From: Rubrobacter aplysinae
GTDB taxonomy: Bacteria > Actinomycetota > Rubrobacteria > Rubrobacterales > Rubrobacteraceae
Direction: 5' to 3'
DNA length: 64,000 nucleotides
Assembly (NCBI RefSeq): GCF_001029505.1
Contig: NZ_LEKH01000008.1
Coordinates: 84,476 to 148,475, forward strand
Shown here: positions 41,885 through 50,780 of the stretch, piece by piece
Numbering within the stretch: the first letter of the stretch is position 1
Layout: every line of letters starts with the position of its first letter
Position numbers and translations under genes: made by a program
Notes under the pieces: model-generated
Databases searched by the model: none
The model's input: the letters and a program-made list of their open reading frames with translations, nothing else
What the model was told of the DNA's origin: nothing

Positions 41885-42607
41885 CACGGGCAGAGCCCGG
41901 CTCTGGAGGCCGACGTGCAGCTCTGGCTTGCGGCTCCGGGCGGCTTTCACGATGGCGGCGGCCACCTCGGAAGGCTCTTTCATAAAGCGCCGGGCCCGGG
42001 TTTGCTCGGCGTTTGACCCCGAGGTGGTGAAGAAGTTCGTGTTCCGGGTCGCAGTCGGGTACACGGCGGTAACTTCTATACCGTGCTCCGCAAGCTCCGC
42101 CCGGAGGGTGAGGGTCAGGGAGTCGAGGGCGGCCTTGGTGGCGGCGTAGTTTCCCGAGTTTGGTACGGGGAGCTTCGCTACCACCGACACGACGTTCACG
42201 ACGTGACCGCTCTCTGCGGGCAGCATGTGCTCAAGTGCGGCCTTGGTGGCGTGTACGGCGCCCATGTAGTTGGTCTGTAGCTGGGCCTGCATCTCGTCCG
42301 CGCCCACCTTGATAAAGGGGCGGTGCATGCCGTAGGCGGCGTTGTTCACCAAGAGATCCAAGCGGCCCCAGCGTCCGGCGGCGGCGTCCACGAACCGCCG
42401 CATCTGGGACCCGTCCGAGACGTCGGCGACCATCGTGAGAGCCTCCGGAGCATACTTCCCGAGCTTCTCACGCGCCTCCTCAAGCCGCTGCTCCCGGATA
42501 TCACACAGGGCTACGTGGCAGCCCTCGCGAGCAAAAGCCAGAGCCGTCTCCGACCCGATGCCGCCGGCGCCGGTGATCACGACCACCCTGCCGCGTAGAT
42601 CTTCCAT
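41819..42607 (-). CDS. Short-chain dehydrogenase/reductase (SDR)
   Basis: The 262-aa protein has the NAD-binding VVVITGAGGIGSETALAFA (residues 8-26), the NNAAYG stretch and the catalytic S-Y-K arrangement with YAATKAAL (Tyr/Lys around residues 153 and 157). Asp in LCDIREQRLEE at the end of beta-2 suggests NAD(H) over NADP(H). It lacks hints to the substrate; similar proteins act on alcohols and fatty acyl groups. ATG 42607 has a strong ribosome site, AAAGGAGG. It overlaps copy B of the TVP38 pair convergently. Confidence 0.88.
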   Translation of the reverse strand: MEDLRGRVVVITGAGGIGSETALAFAREGCHVALCDIREQRLEEAREKLGKYAPEALTMVADVSDGSQMRRFVDAAAGRWGRLDLLVNNAAYGMHRPFIKVGADEMQAQLQTNYMGAVHATKAALEHMLPAESGHVVNVVSVVAKLPVPNSGNYAATKAALDSLTLTLRAELAEHGIEVTAVYPTATRNTNFFTTSGSNAEQTRARRFMKEPSEVAAAIVKAARSRKPELHVGLQSRALPVLRALLPSGVRLALERVARVYR

Positions 42608-42953
42608 GTGGTCGTCCTCCTTTCTGGCAGTTCCTGGCAGGGCAAGGGATACGAGGGCTCGTGTAACGAGCGGGCCCGCGGCCGCCCCGGCTCCGCCGGC
42701 TCTCTAAACTCTCTAAACCTCTAAAGAGCCTCTGGGATATACCCACCGGGCCTGGTGGGTACGATCTGCGAATCTCTAACGGTCCCAGTCTACGAGATAG
42801 CTCCGGGGCCGTCTGACGGCGGAGGGCTTTTGTGTGATCTCCGGCACGTCCGGGGACCTCCCCCGTTCGCGGGGTGGATAACTTCCAGGTTACGGTTTGT
42901 ACGCCCTGCAATCCGGGCGGCCCTGCTCTGCGGGGCGCGGTTCGTAGGAGGCC
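42608..42953. other. 346-bp intergenic region, nothing recognised
   Basis: Between the SDR start and the folE stop on the same strand there is no convincing coding frame, tRNA or hairpin terminator. CTCTCTAAA-type short repeats occur at about 42700-42725. The SDR promoter is probably here. Confidence 0.4.
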
Positions 42954-43565
42954 CTAGCCGTGCAGGCTACGGCGGGACATGTGGGCGAAAGCCTCGCTAC
43001 GGCGGCCCTCGTCCTTGGCGAAGATACCTCTGACGGCGGAGGTGACGGTTACGCTGCCGGGCTTTTGAACCCCCCGCATTGTCATGCAAAGGTGCTCCGC
43101 CTCGACCACCACTATAGAGCCCCTGGAGCCGGCATTATCGTACAGGGCATCCGCGATCTGGGCGGTGAGCCGCTCCTGGAGCTGGGGACGTCTGGCGTAG
43201 CCCTCCACGACGCGGGCGAGCTTGGAGAGCCCTACCACCCTGTCACGGGGGATGTATCCCACGCTCACCTTGCCCGTGAAGGGAATGAGATGATGCTCAC
43301 ACATGCTGTGCAGGGGGATGTCCCGGACCAGGATCATCTCGCCGTAGTCCTCGGCGAATCCGACCTCCAGATGGTCTACCGGATCTTCCGCGAGCCCGGA
43401 GAACAGGTAGGCGTAAGCGTCGGCGACGCGGCGCGGGGTATCCAGGACCCCCTCGCGCCCGGTATCCTCGCCAATGGCCTCCAGGATCTCCCGCACCGCC
43501 CGCTCTATGCGGGGGCGGTCCACGCCGCCCTCCGGGTACGCTCCGCCGCCCTCGCCATTATCCAT
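42954..43565 (-). CDS. folE: GTP cyclohydrolase I
   Basis: The 203-aa enzyme makes 7,8-dihydroneopterin triphosphate from GTP, the first step of folate or tetrahydrobiopterin synthesis. It shows the zinc site [20 protein letters not shown] (Cys, His) around 107-126, a third ligand in [17 protein letters not shown], and the [23 protein letters not shown] segment. ATG 43565 overlaps the HAD gene stop by 8 nt (ATGGATAA); GTG 43574 is an alternative. No other folate genes are adjacent. Confidence 0.95.
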   Translation of the reverse strand: MDNGEGGGAYPEGGVDRPRIERAVREILEAIGEDTGREGVLDTPRRVADAYAYLFSGLAEDPVDHLEVGFAEDYGEMILVRDIPLHSMCEHHLIPFTGKVSVGYIPRDRVVGLSKLARVVEGYARRPQLQERLTAQIADALYDNAGSRGSIVVVEAEHLCMTMRGVQKPGSVTVTSAVRGIFAKDEGRRSEAFAHMSRRSLHG

Positions 43566-44286
43566 TGATCCCACCGGCGAGACCCGGTAGCTCGAATAGC
43601 TCCGTGAGATCGGAGACGACGGCCTTGGCCTCCTCTGCGCTCTCGCCGTGGCGCGACACGAGCACGGCGTCTATGCCGCAGGATGCGGCCCCCGCAACAT
43701 CCGAGACGGTATCGTTGCCGACGTGGACCACCCGCTCGCGGCTCTCTGATTCCCCGGCCACCCGCAGGGCTTCCTCGAAGATCCCGGAGTCCGGCTTCTC
43801 GATGCCCAGCTCAGCGGACGCTATGACGGCGTCGAAGTACCCGAGCCAGCCGAGCTCCGCCAGGGTCTCCGTGAGGGTGATATCCCAATTCGAGACGGCG
43901 TAGACCTTCTTGCCCCGCTCCCGCAGACCGGCGAGCACCTTTTCGGACTCCGGATAGGGGTTAAACGAGATCCTGCGGTCCGATATCTCCTCCAACAACT
44001 CGTCCGGGGCCTCCGCTTCGAGCTCCCGGGCGACCCGCAGGGCGTTTTCCCGCTTGAATGCCGCCAGCTCGTCCGGGGTGCGGTAGTTGATGTTCCCGTC
44101 TATGTGCCGCCGCACGCTCTTCCACACCGGGGCCTCGGCCCGCTCGACGGTGAGTGCCCCGCCGCGGCTGTACGGCGCAAGGTCTGCGACGTAACCCTCT
44201 ACGTCAAGGTCAACCCACAGGAGGGTGCCGTCTATGTCCAGAAAGACGGTCTCGTAGCTCTGCGCGTAGCCCGGCGAGCCGCTCAA
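43558..44286 (-). CDS. HAD family hydrolase
   Basis: The 242-aa HAD phosphatase has motif [15 protein letters not shown] at residues 14-27. Motif II is at [19 protein letters not shown], the lysine motif at [12 protein letters not shown], and motif IV at [19 protein letters not shown]. It resembles the haloacid dehalogenase/phosphoglycolate phosphatase type (IA). The substrate is unknown. It starts at TTG 44286, overlapping the aminopeptidase stop by 4 nt, and overlaps folE by 8 nt, so aminopeptidase, HAD and folE are one operon. Confidence 0.9.
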   Translation of the reverse strand: MSGSPGYAQSYETVFLDIDGTLLWVDLDVEGYVADLAPYSRGGALTVERAEAPVWKSVRRHIDGNINYRTPDELAAFKRENALRVARELEAEAPDELLEEISDRRISFNPYPESEKVLAGLRERGKKVYAVSNWDITLTETLAELGWLGYFDAVIASAELGIEKPDSGIFEEALRVAGESESRERVVHVGNDTVSDVAGAASCGIDAVLVSRHGESAEEAKAVVSDLTELFELPGLAGGING

Positions 44287-45404
44287 CGTCCGGCCTTTGC
44301 GGCGGAGCCGAGATCGAAGCCGACGAACTCGCCGTCTTTCTGGATCAGCTCTCCGTCGGCGTACAGTTCGCCGCCTTCACGGAGGTCCGTGATCATGTCC
44401 CAGTGCACGCTGGACTCATTCGTGCCGCCGGTCATCTCGTAGGACTTGCCGATCGCAAGATGCACCGTGCCGCCGAGCTTCTCGTCGAACAGGATGTTCT
44501 TCGTGGCGCGCGGGATGCCGTAGTTCGTCCCGATGCCGAGCTCCCCGAGAAAGCGAGCGCCCTCGTCGGCGTCGAGCGAGCTCAGGAGGTACTCCTCGCC
44601 CTTCTCGGCGCTGGCCTCGACCACCTTGCCTCTCTCGAACCGGAGCCTCACGCCAGAGACCTCGCGCCCGGCCACCGCCGTCGGGACGCCGTAGTAGACG
44701 TACCCCTCGGCGGAGTCCTCGATGGGCCCGGTAAATACCTCGCCGCAGGGCATGTTGTGGGTGCCACAGCCGTTTATGAAAGTACGACCCTTTACCGAAA
44801 GTTTAAGGTCAGTCTCGGGGCCGAGGATGTGGATCTCGTCCGCCTGCTCCAGCCGCTCGGCGAGGCGCTGCTGCTCTTTCGCCTTCTCCCGCCAGAACCC
44901 GGCCGGGTCGTCCTGGTTCAGGGCCATCGCGGAGAACGAGAACTCCTCGTACTCGGCGAGGCTCATGTCGGACTCCTGGGCGAGCGCCTCGGTAGGGTAC
45001 TGGGTCAGCACCCAGCGTTCCTTGCCGATCACGATCTCCTGCAGCGGCTGGTTGCGCCGGCCGAGTGCCTGCTGCTTGGCCGGGTCCACCCCGGCCAGGG
45101 CCCGGGTATTCTGTGGCGCGGAGACCGTGATAAAGGCGTCGGCCTGCTCGTAGGCGCCGAGTATCGCCGGCGGGATCTCCTCGTAGTGCAGATCGTGGGC
45201 CTTGTCGAAGAAGATCTCCTGCATCCCCGGAAAGGTTAGCTGCGGAACCGGGATCGCGCCGACCTCCAGCAGCCGCGCGTATACCTCTTTTATGAGCGGC
45301 TCCGCCCCCGTGGCCCCGGCGAGTACGACCTGGTCTCCCTCCGAAGCCTCGATGGAGTAGTCAACCAGCACCCGGGCCAGCTTTTCCAGGCGCACATCTT
45401 TCAT
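44283..45404 (-). CDS. M29 family aminopeptidase
   Basis: The 373-aa enzyme is related to thermophilic aminopeptidases AmpS/AmpT. The C-terminal half carries the metal ligands expected in M29: GVRLRFERGKVVEASAEKGEEYLL, LGELGIGTNYGI, and the TVHLAIGKSYEMTGGTNESSVHWDMITDLR stretch with His, Tyr, His and Asp. It would trim N-terminal residues from peptides in the cytosol with two metal ions. ATG 45404 has GGAGGGATAAT upstream. It starts the aminopeptidase-HAD-folE operon. Confidence 0.92.
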   Translation of the reverse strand: MKDVRLEKLARVLVDYSIEASEGDQVVLAGATGAEPLIKEVYARLLEVGAIPVPQLTFPGMQEIFFDKAHDLHYEEIPPAILGAYEQADAFITVSAPQNTRALAGVDPAKQQALGRRNQPLQEIVIGKERWVLTQYPTEALAQESDMSLAEYEEFSFSAMALNQDDPAGFWREKAKEQQRLAERLEQADEIHILGPETDLKLSVKGRTFINGCGTHNMPCGEVFTGPIEDSAEGYVYYGVPTAVAGREVSGVRLRFERGKVVEASAEKGEEYLLSSLDADEGARFLGELGIGTNYGIPRATKNILFDEKLGGTVHLAIGKSYEMTGGTNESSVHWDMITDLREGGELYADGELIQKDGEFVGFDLGSAAKAGR

Positions 45405-45568
45405 AGCATTATCCCTCCGGCGTTTTTAATACTCATGACTCTCGGAGAGAGCTTAACACCTACGGGAGAGCGATAATCCGGGTTCAGGGTAGAGCGCCGG
45501 GACGAGCGTTGAGTAGTTGCGTGAGGCTAGCCTTCGCACTCCCCCGGACAGCACTGACAACGCCCCGG

Positions 45569-46372
45569 CTATCTCTCCAGTTTCGTGGAGCGGCTCAGAG
45601 CCTCGCGGGTAAACTCCAGTGACTCACGCATCCTCTTTAGTATCTTCTGCGGGTCCGGCGCGCCGAGGGGCCAGGGCTTGAGCTCCAGGCTCACGGCCCC
45701 CGTGTAGCCCTGATCCCCGAGCCCGGCCAGCAGCTCCCCCAGTGGCAGCTTGCCCTTGCCGGGCGGGCGGTGATCGTCGCGGCCTATCAGGCGCGAGTCG
45801 GAGAGGTGTACGTGCCGGAGCTGATCTTCCAGGACCTCCCGGGCATACAAGACGTCCACCCCGCTCACCCCGCAGTGACTGGTATCCAGGGTCACGTCAC
45901 CGACCCCGAGAAGATCCTCCGGACGCCCGCAGGTCCGGGGGGCACGCAGCCCGAGCACGCCCTGATCCACCTCAAGCGGCATGTTCTCGACGGCCACGGC
46001 GACGCCCTGCGCCCGGGCCTCGGCGAGCGGGCCCTCGCACCACCTCTGGAGGCTGCGCCCCGCCCGTGGCGGATGGGCCACGACGACGCCGGCGCCGATC
46101 CGGGCCGCAAGATCCGCGACGCGGACCAGCGTGTCTTCGGGCTCAAGGCCCCACACGCCGCGGCCTATAGGAGGGTGCAGGGCGTAGACGGGCATGCCGT
46201 GGGTCTGCGTCAGGTGCTCCAGATAGCCCTGCTGGTGAGTATCCCAGCGGTCGTCCATCATGATCTCGATGCCGTCGAATCCGGTCTCGGCGGCCCAGGC
46301 GAAGATCCTGTCCAGCCCGAACGGATGCAGCGAGCCGGTACTGAATATAACCGGTATCCCCGGCCTACTCAC
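45569..46372 (-). CDS. Sugar phosphate isomerase/epimerase (AP endonuclease 2-type TIM barrel)
   Basis: The 267-aa TIM barrel belongs to the xylose isomerase-like superfamily. It shows [13 protein letters not shown], metal-binding His in [37 protein letters not shown] and [10 protein letters not shown]. The residues match isomerase/epimerase or hydrolase members rather than endonuclease IV, which occurs separately at 53057. GTG 46372 follows the DUF72 stop by 1 nt with GGAGAGCGGGG before it, so the two form an operon. The substrate is unknown. Confidence 0.85.
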   Translation of the reverse strand: MSRPGIPVIFSTGSLHPFGLDRIFAWAAETGFDGIEIMMDDRWDTHQQGYLEHLTQTHGMPVYALHPPIGRGVWGLEPEDTLVRVADLAARIGAGVVVAHPPRAGRSLQRWCEGPLAEARAQGVAVAVENMPLEVDQGVLGLRAPRTCGRPEDLLGVGDVTLDTSHCGVSGVDVLYAREVLEDQLRHVHLSDSRLIGRDDHRPPGKGKLPLGELLAGLGDQGYTGAVSLELKPWPLGAPDPQKILKRMRESLEFTREALSRSTKLER

Positions 46373-46373
46373 G

Positions 46374-47234
46374 TCATCCCCGCTCTCCACGTCTCACCTC
46401 CATGAGCTGACGCAGGGTCGAGGGAGAGTGATTCTGGTAGTGGTTGTTGGCGTAGACGAAGACCTGCCGCCCCTCTTTGAGGAAGCGGTCCGCGAGGGAG
46501 GACCACCACGCGAGGTCGGCGTCGCGGTTCTTCTTGGGCTCCATATGACCCTCGGGGAACTCCCGCCGGTCTCCGAGCAGCCGCACGTAGGAGAAGCCCG
46601 CCGTCGCCTCGGTCATGGCCGGCATGCCGGGATAATCTATGAGCGTGAGCGCGACGTTACGCTCGGTGAGGAGCTTTGCGAGGTCCGACCCTATCCAGCT
46701 CCTGTGACGGACCTCGACGGCGTAGCGGAAGCCGGGCGGAAGCCCATCCAGAAAGTCTTCGAGCACCCCGATGCCCTCCACGTCGAAGCTCGGGGGGAGC
46801 TGGATCAGGAGCGGTCCTAGACGGTCTCCGAGCCCCTCCATCGTCCTCACGAAGCTCTCCGCGGCGGAGGCCGAGCCTACCAGGTGATTGTCGTGGGTGA
46901 TCTCGCGTGGAAACTTGGCGGCGAAGCGGAAGCCTTCCGGGGCGACCTCGCGCCAGCGGGAGACGGTCGAGTCGCGCGGGGTGCCGTAGAAGGATGAGTC
47001 TATCTCCACGGTGGCGTAGTGCCGGACGTACTCGGCGAGCCGCGAGCCCTGCGGCGTGCCGGCCCGGTACACGCTGCCCTCCCAGTCGGCGTAGGACCAG
47101 CCAGAGGTGCCCAGGTACAGACCAGGCTCCGGCGGCTCGACCCTGCCCGCGCCCTCGTCGAAGAGCTTGTCCTGGATCTGTTCCTCCGTTCCTGCTGTTC
47201 CTGCCGTTCCCTGCAACTTCCTCGCAACGAACAT
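46374..47234 (-). CDS. DUF72 family protein
   Basis: The 286-aa protein is a DUF72 TIM-barrel-like protein with GTSGWSYADWEGSVYRAG, the conserved YATVEIDSSFYGTP and VRHRSWI motifs, and an FVYANNHYQNHSP end. DUF72 proteins are of unknown function; some are annotated with possible sugar or nucleic-acid hydrolase folds. The first 25 residues contain a GTAGTAGT run from a short repeat and are atypical. It precedes the sugar isomerase-like gene in an operon and diverges from the HDAC-type gene. Confidence 0.9.
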   Translation of the reverse strand: MFVARKLQGTAGTAGTEEQIQDKLFDEGAGRVEPPEPGLYLGTSGWSYADWEGSVYRAGTPQGSRLAEYVRHYATVEIDSSFYGTPRDSTVSRWREVAPEGFRFAAKFPREITHDNHLVGSASAAESFVRTMEGLGDRLGPLLIQLPPSFDVEGIGVLEDFLDGLPPGFRYAVEVRHRSWIGSDLAKLLTERNVALTLIDYPGMPAMTEATAGFSYVRLLGDRREFPEGHMEPKKNRDADLAWWSSLADRFLKEGRQVFVYANNHYQNHSPSTLRQLMEVRRGERG

Positions 47235-47372
47235 TCGATGCTAGCACAGCGGAGTAGATCCGGTTATGAAAGCGTGGGCTACACGCGGGCGCGGGTTGTA
47301 ATAAGGTTCTACCGTGACATGCTCTGAACACCCAAGACGCCAGCCACGCAACACGCGCCAGGATGCCGCACG

Positions 47373-48353
47373 ATGAAGGTCTTCTACAGCGACACGTTCG
47401 TGCTGGAGCTGCCGGAGGATCACCGGTTCCCGATGCGCAAGTACTCCATGCTGCGCGAGCGGGTCGAGGCCGCCGGGATAGCCGGTCCGGGGGAGATGAT
47501 GATCCCCGAGCCCGTCACCGACGCCCAGATCCTGCGTGCCCACGAGGCGGGCTACCTCGAACGGGTCGTGACCGGTACCACCACCCGCAAGGAGCAGCGG
47601 CGCATCGGCTTCCCGTGGTCCCCGGAGATGGTAGAGCGGAGCCGCCGCGCCTCGGGCGGCACGCTCGGGGCCTGCCGGGCCGCGCTATCCGAGGGGTACG
47701 CGGCGAACATCGCCGGCGGCACCCACCACGCGCTCTCGTACCGGGGCGAAGGGTTCTGCATCTTCAACGACGCCCCGATCTCCATCCGCGCCCTCCAGGA
47801 CGAGGGGCTCGTGGGACGCGCCGTGATCCTGGACACCGACGTCCACCAGGGCAACGGGACGGCCGAGATCCTGGCGGGCGACGGCTCGGTGTTCACGTTC
47901 TCCATGCACGGCGCGAAGAACTTCCCGTTCCGCAAGGAGAAGAGCGACCTGGACGTGGAGCTCTCCGACGGCGCGGACGACGCGGAGTTCCTCTCCTCAC
48001 TGGAGGACGGCCTGGAAAAAGCCTTCGCCGGATCGCGGTCCGGAGAGCCGGGGGGAGCGGAGATCGCCCTTTTCCTCGCCGGGGCCGACCCCTTCGAGGG
48101 CGACCGGCTGGGCCGGCTGAACGTCACCAAGCCCGCCCTCGCCGAGCGGGACCGGCTGGTGCTGGAAGGCTGCCGCGAGCGGGGTCTGCCCGTGGCGGTG
48201 GTCATGGCCGGCGGCTACGCAGACGAGATACACCACACCGTGGACGTCCACTTCCAGACCGTCCGGCGGGCGGCCGCGATGCACGCGGAGCGAAAAGGAC
48301 AACACAAGCAAGACAGGCAAACCGAGAGAAAGCGAGACACCGTTCATGGATAA
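47373..48353 (+). CDS. Histone deacetylase family protein
   Basis: The 326-aa protein has the arginase-deacetylase fold. It shows the HAD-like start KVFYSDTFVLELPEDHRFP, GGTHHALSYRGEGFCIFNDAPI (catalytic His pair near 116-117), VILDTDVHQGNGTAEIL (zinc-binding Asp/His around 153-156) and ALFLAGADPFEGDRLGRL. Bacterial members deacetylate acetoin-, polyamine- or acetyl-lysine substrates. ATG 47373 is used. Its end overlaps the SDR gene by 8 nt. Confidence 0.92.
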   Translation: MKVFYSDTFVLELPEDHRFPMRKYSMLRERVEAAGIAGPGEMMIPEPVTDAQILRAHEAGYLERVVTGTTTRKEQRRIGFPWSPEMVERSRRASGGTLGACRAALSEGYAANIAGGTHHALSYRGEGFCIFNDAPISIRALQDEGLVGRAVILDTDVHQGNGTAEILAGDGSVFTFSMHGAKNFPFRKEKSDLDVELSDGADDAEFLSSLEDGLEKAFAGSRSGEPGGAEIALFLAGADPFEGDRLGRLNVTKPALAERDRLVLEGCRERGLPVAVVMAGGYADEIHHTVDVHFQTVRRAAAMHAERKGQHKQDRQTERKRDTVHG

Positions 48354-49152
48354 CGCGAGCGATCAGAACAACCAGAACGATCAGAACGACCAGAGCCCGG
48401 TGTACGTCGTGCTCGGCGCGACCAGCGGCATCGGCTCGGAGCTTTGCAAGCGGCTGGCGGCTCAGGACGGCGCGAGGCTCGTGCTCGGGGGCCGCGACCG
48501 GGACAAGCTGGACGGCCTGACCGGGGAGCTGGACGCCGAGACCCGCACCGTGGAGCTCGACGCGACGGATACCGGGGCCGTAGACGGGCTCTTCGAGACC
48601 GCGTTCTCGGAGTTCGGGGGCGTAACCGGGGCGGTCAACTGCGTCGGGGCCTTCCTCCTGAAGCCGGCCCACATGACCTCCGACGAGGAGTTCGAGGAGC
48701 AGCTCACGCTGAACCTGAAGACGGCCTTCTACGTGGTAAAGGCCGCCGCGAACCGCATGCGCGAGGGCGGGTCCGTGGTCCTCCTCTCGTCTGTCGCCGG
48801 ACGGGTCGGGCTGGAGAATCACGAGGCTGTCGCCGCGTCGAAGGCCGGGGTTACGGGGCTCGCGATGTCCGCGGCGGCGACGTACGTGGCCCGGGGTCTG
48901 AGGTTCAACGTGGTGTCTCCCGGCCTGATCCAGACCCCGATGACCGAGAGCGTCACCCGCAGCGAGACCTCCCGCGAAGCCTCCAGGCAGCTACACCCGC
49001 TAAACCGCCTCGGCGAGCCGGGCGACATCGCGGCCATGATCTCCTGGCTTCTGGACCCGGCCCAGGACTGGGTGACCGGCCAGGACTTCGGCGTGGACGG
49101 CGGCCTCTCGACCCTGCGCCCGCTCCCCCGCCGCAGCTCGAAGAGCGGCTAG
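48346..49152 (+). CDS. SDR family oxidoreductase
   Basis: The 268-aa reductase has VYVVLGATSGIGSELCKRLA at residues 16-35, a conserved NCVGAF stretch and AVAASKAGVTGLAM where the usual tyrosine of YxxxK is replaced by valine (AVAASKAG), while Ser in LLSSVAG and Lys are present. The altered tyrosine suggests weak or unusual catalysis, so it may not be a classical dehydrogenase. ATG 48346 lies in ATGGATAA, overlapping the HDAC stop. The first 15 residues are Asn/Gln-rich. Confidence 0.85.
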   Translation: MDNASDQNNQNDQNDQSPVYVVLGATSGIGSELCKRLAAQDGARLVLGGRDRDKLDGLTGELDAETRTVELDATDTGAVDGLFETAFSEFGGVTGAVNCVGAFLLKPAHMTSDEEFEEQLTLNLKTAFYVVKAAANRMREGGSVVLLSSVAGRVGLENHEAVAASKAGVTGLAMSAAATYVARGLRFNVVSPGLIQTPMTESVTRSETSREASRQLHPLNRLGEPGDIAAMISWLLDPAQDWVTGQDFGVDGGLSTLRPLPRRSSKSG

Positions 49153-49157
49153 CCTCG

Positions 49158-50171
49158 ATGGCTACCGTAGTCCCCATAAGCTCCTGTCTAGTAGTCGGGG
49201 CCGGCATCTCGGGCCTGCTGGCGGCGCACGAGCTGCGTGAGGCGGGTGTGGAGGTCACGGTGCTGGACAAGGGCCGGGGCGTCGGCGGGCGGATGGCCAC
49301 GCGGCGCTTTGGTGAGTCCGGCGGCGCGGTCTTCGACCACGGGGCGCAGTTCTTTACTGTGCGAGGCGAGCGCTTCGGCTCGCTCGTGGAGGGTTGGCTG
49401 GCGGAGGGGGCGGTCGCCGAGTGGTCACGCGGCTTCCCGACGCCGCAACAGACGCCGGAGGACGGCCACCCCCGCTACCGGGGCTCCGAGGGGATGACCT
49501 CGATCCCGAAGCACCTCGCCCGCACCCTGGACGTGCGCAGCGGGGAGATGGTGGCCGGCGTGGACCTCCGGGACTCCGGCTGGCGGGTTACCGCGGAGTC
49601 CGGCACCGGGTACGAGGCCGACGCGCTGCTGATAACCGTGCCCGCGCCGCAGGCTCTGTCATTGGCCGAGTCCGGTGGCTTCCGGCTCGCTTCGGAGGAC
49701 CGGGAGGCGCTCGCGGCCATCACTTACGACCCATGTGTCGCGCTGATGGCCCGGCTGGACGAGGGAGAAAGCCCGGTGCCCGAGCCCGGGGGATTGCAGA
49801 TCAAGTCCGAGCCTCTGGACTGGATCTCGGACAACCACACAAAGGGTATCTCCCCCGAGCCCGGCCTCACCATCCACGCCGGTCCGGGCTGGAGCAGCCG
49901 GCACTACGAGGACCCGGACGAGGAGGTTACGGGGTCGCTCCTGGAGCTGGCGGGAGAGACGCTCGGGGCGGACCTCGGCCCGCGCGTGCGGGAGACCTCG
50001 GTGGCCCGCTGGCGCTATAGCTGGGTCACCGAGCCCCACCCGGAGCCCTGCCTCACGGCCTCCTCCCAGTTCCCAATGATCTTTGCCGGTGACGGCTTCG
50101 GGCAGCCCAAGGTCGAGGGCGCGGCGCTCTCCGGCCTAGCCGCCGCTGACCGGCTCCTCGGCCGGGGCTGA
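49158..50171 (+). CDS. Renalase-like NAD(P)/FAD-dependent oxidoreductase
   Basis: The 337-aa flavoprotein starts with CLVVGAGISGLLAAHELREAG (residues 10-30) and the FAD-binding GRGVGGRMATRRF. It ends with MIFAGDGFGQPKVEGAALSGLAAADRLL, as in the renalase/amine oxidase group. Bacterial renalase-type enzymes repair misreduced NAD(P)H isomers, so a similar role is possible. ATG 49158 follows the SDR stop by 5 nt. It is the third gene in the HDAC-SDR-renalase run. Confidence 0.9.
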   Translation: MATVVPISSCLVVGAGISGLLAAHELREAGVEVTVLDKGRGVGGRMATRRFGESGGAVFDHGAQFFTVRGERFGSLVEGWLAEGAVAEWSRGFPTPQQTPEDGHPRYRGSEGMTSIPKHLARTLDVRSGEMVAGVDLRDSGWRVTAESGTGYEADALLITVPAPQALSLAESGGFRLASEDREALAAITYDPCVALMARLDEGESPVPEPGGLQIKSEPLDWISDNHTKGISPEPGLTIHAGPGWSSRHYEDPDEEVTGSLLELAGETLGADLGPRVRETSVARWRYSWVTEPHPEPCLTASSQFPMIFAGDGFGQPKVEGAALSGLAAADRLLGRG

Positions 50172-50197
50172 CCGCAGGGGTCCGGTAAAGGTCCGGC

Positions 50198-50635
50198 ATG
50201 GCGGAGCTGGTGCTGCTGGCCAACGCGGGGGCCACGCTCTTCATGGCGGGGGTGATCTGGTTCGTCCAGATAGTCCACTATCCCCTCATGGGGAGCGTGG
50301 GCAGGACCCACTTCGTCTCCTACGCCGAGTCCCACTCCCGCCTGACCTCCTACGTCGTCGGGCCCCCGATGCTGGTCGAGGCCGCGACCGCCGCGCTGCT
50401 ACTAGTAATCCGCCCCGCAGAAATATCTTTCCTCGCGGCGCTCGCCGGGGCCGCTCTGGTTGCCGCGATCTGGCTCTCTACCGCCTTTCTCCAGGTGCCC
50501 CGCCACGAGGCTTTCGGCAGGGGCTACGACCGCCGCGAGCACGGCGCGCTCGTGGCGACCAACTGGATACGCACCCTGGCCTGGACCCTCCGCGGGCTGC
50601 TCGTGCTCGGGATGGTCTGGCTCACCATCCGCTAG
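50198..50635 (+). CDS. Four-helix membrane protein, DUF1772-like
   Basis: The 145-aa protein has four hydrophobic segments at about 3-26, 53-72, 76-98 and 121-143. It includes the sequence FMAGVIWFVQIVHYPLMG, which resembles the DUF1772/anthrone oxygenase-like membrane family, and TAFLQVPRHEAFGRGYD. The function is unknown. ATG 50198 has AAAGG upstream. It follows the renalase-like gene by 26 nt and is probably in the same transcript. Confidence 0.75.
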   Translation: MAELVLLANAGATLFMAGVIWFVQIVHYPLMGSVGRTHFVSYAESHSRLTSYVVGPPMLVEAATAALLLVIRPAEISFLAALAGAALVAAIWLSTAFLQVPRHEAFGRGYDRREHGALVATNWIRTLAWTLRGLLVLGMVWLTIR

Positions 50636-50715
50636 GCGTCTCCACTCACCAGGCACCTCCGGCACCTCGAAAACTCCTTGCGCTGGCGTCCGGTAACAAA
50701 AAGTGGTACAAATGA

Positions 50716-50735
50716 AATTCTAAGTTTCTCCGGGG
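50716..50735 (+). promoter_or_regulatory. Upstream element shared with the cold-shock fusion gene
   Basis: AATTCTAA, GTTTC and TCCGGGG run in order here, 45 nt before TTG 50781. They match the same three blocks at 4426-4452 in front of the paralogous fusion gene. The surrounding 50695-50735 is AT-rich and probably contains the promoter. Confidence 0.35.
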
Positions 50736-50780
50736 AATACCGGCCCGGCGGGAGCCGGAGTTAAGGAGGAGAGCGGGGAT

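Noticed and set aside
44154..45239. 361-aa open frame on the + strand opposite the M29 aminopeptidase
   Set aside because: Antisense shadow with no motif.
48444..49157. N-terminal extension of the renalase-like reading frame through the SDR gene
   Set aside because: The frame upstream of ATG 49158 is Arg/Gly-rich and runs inside the SDR gene in another phase.
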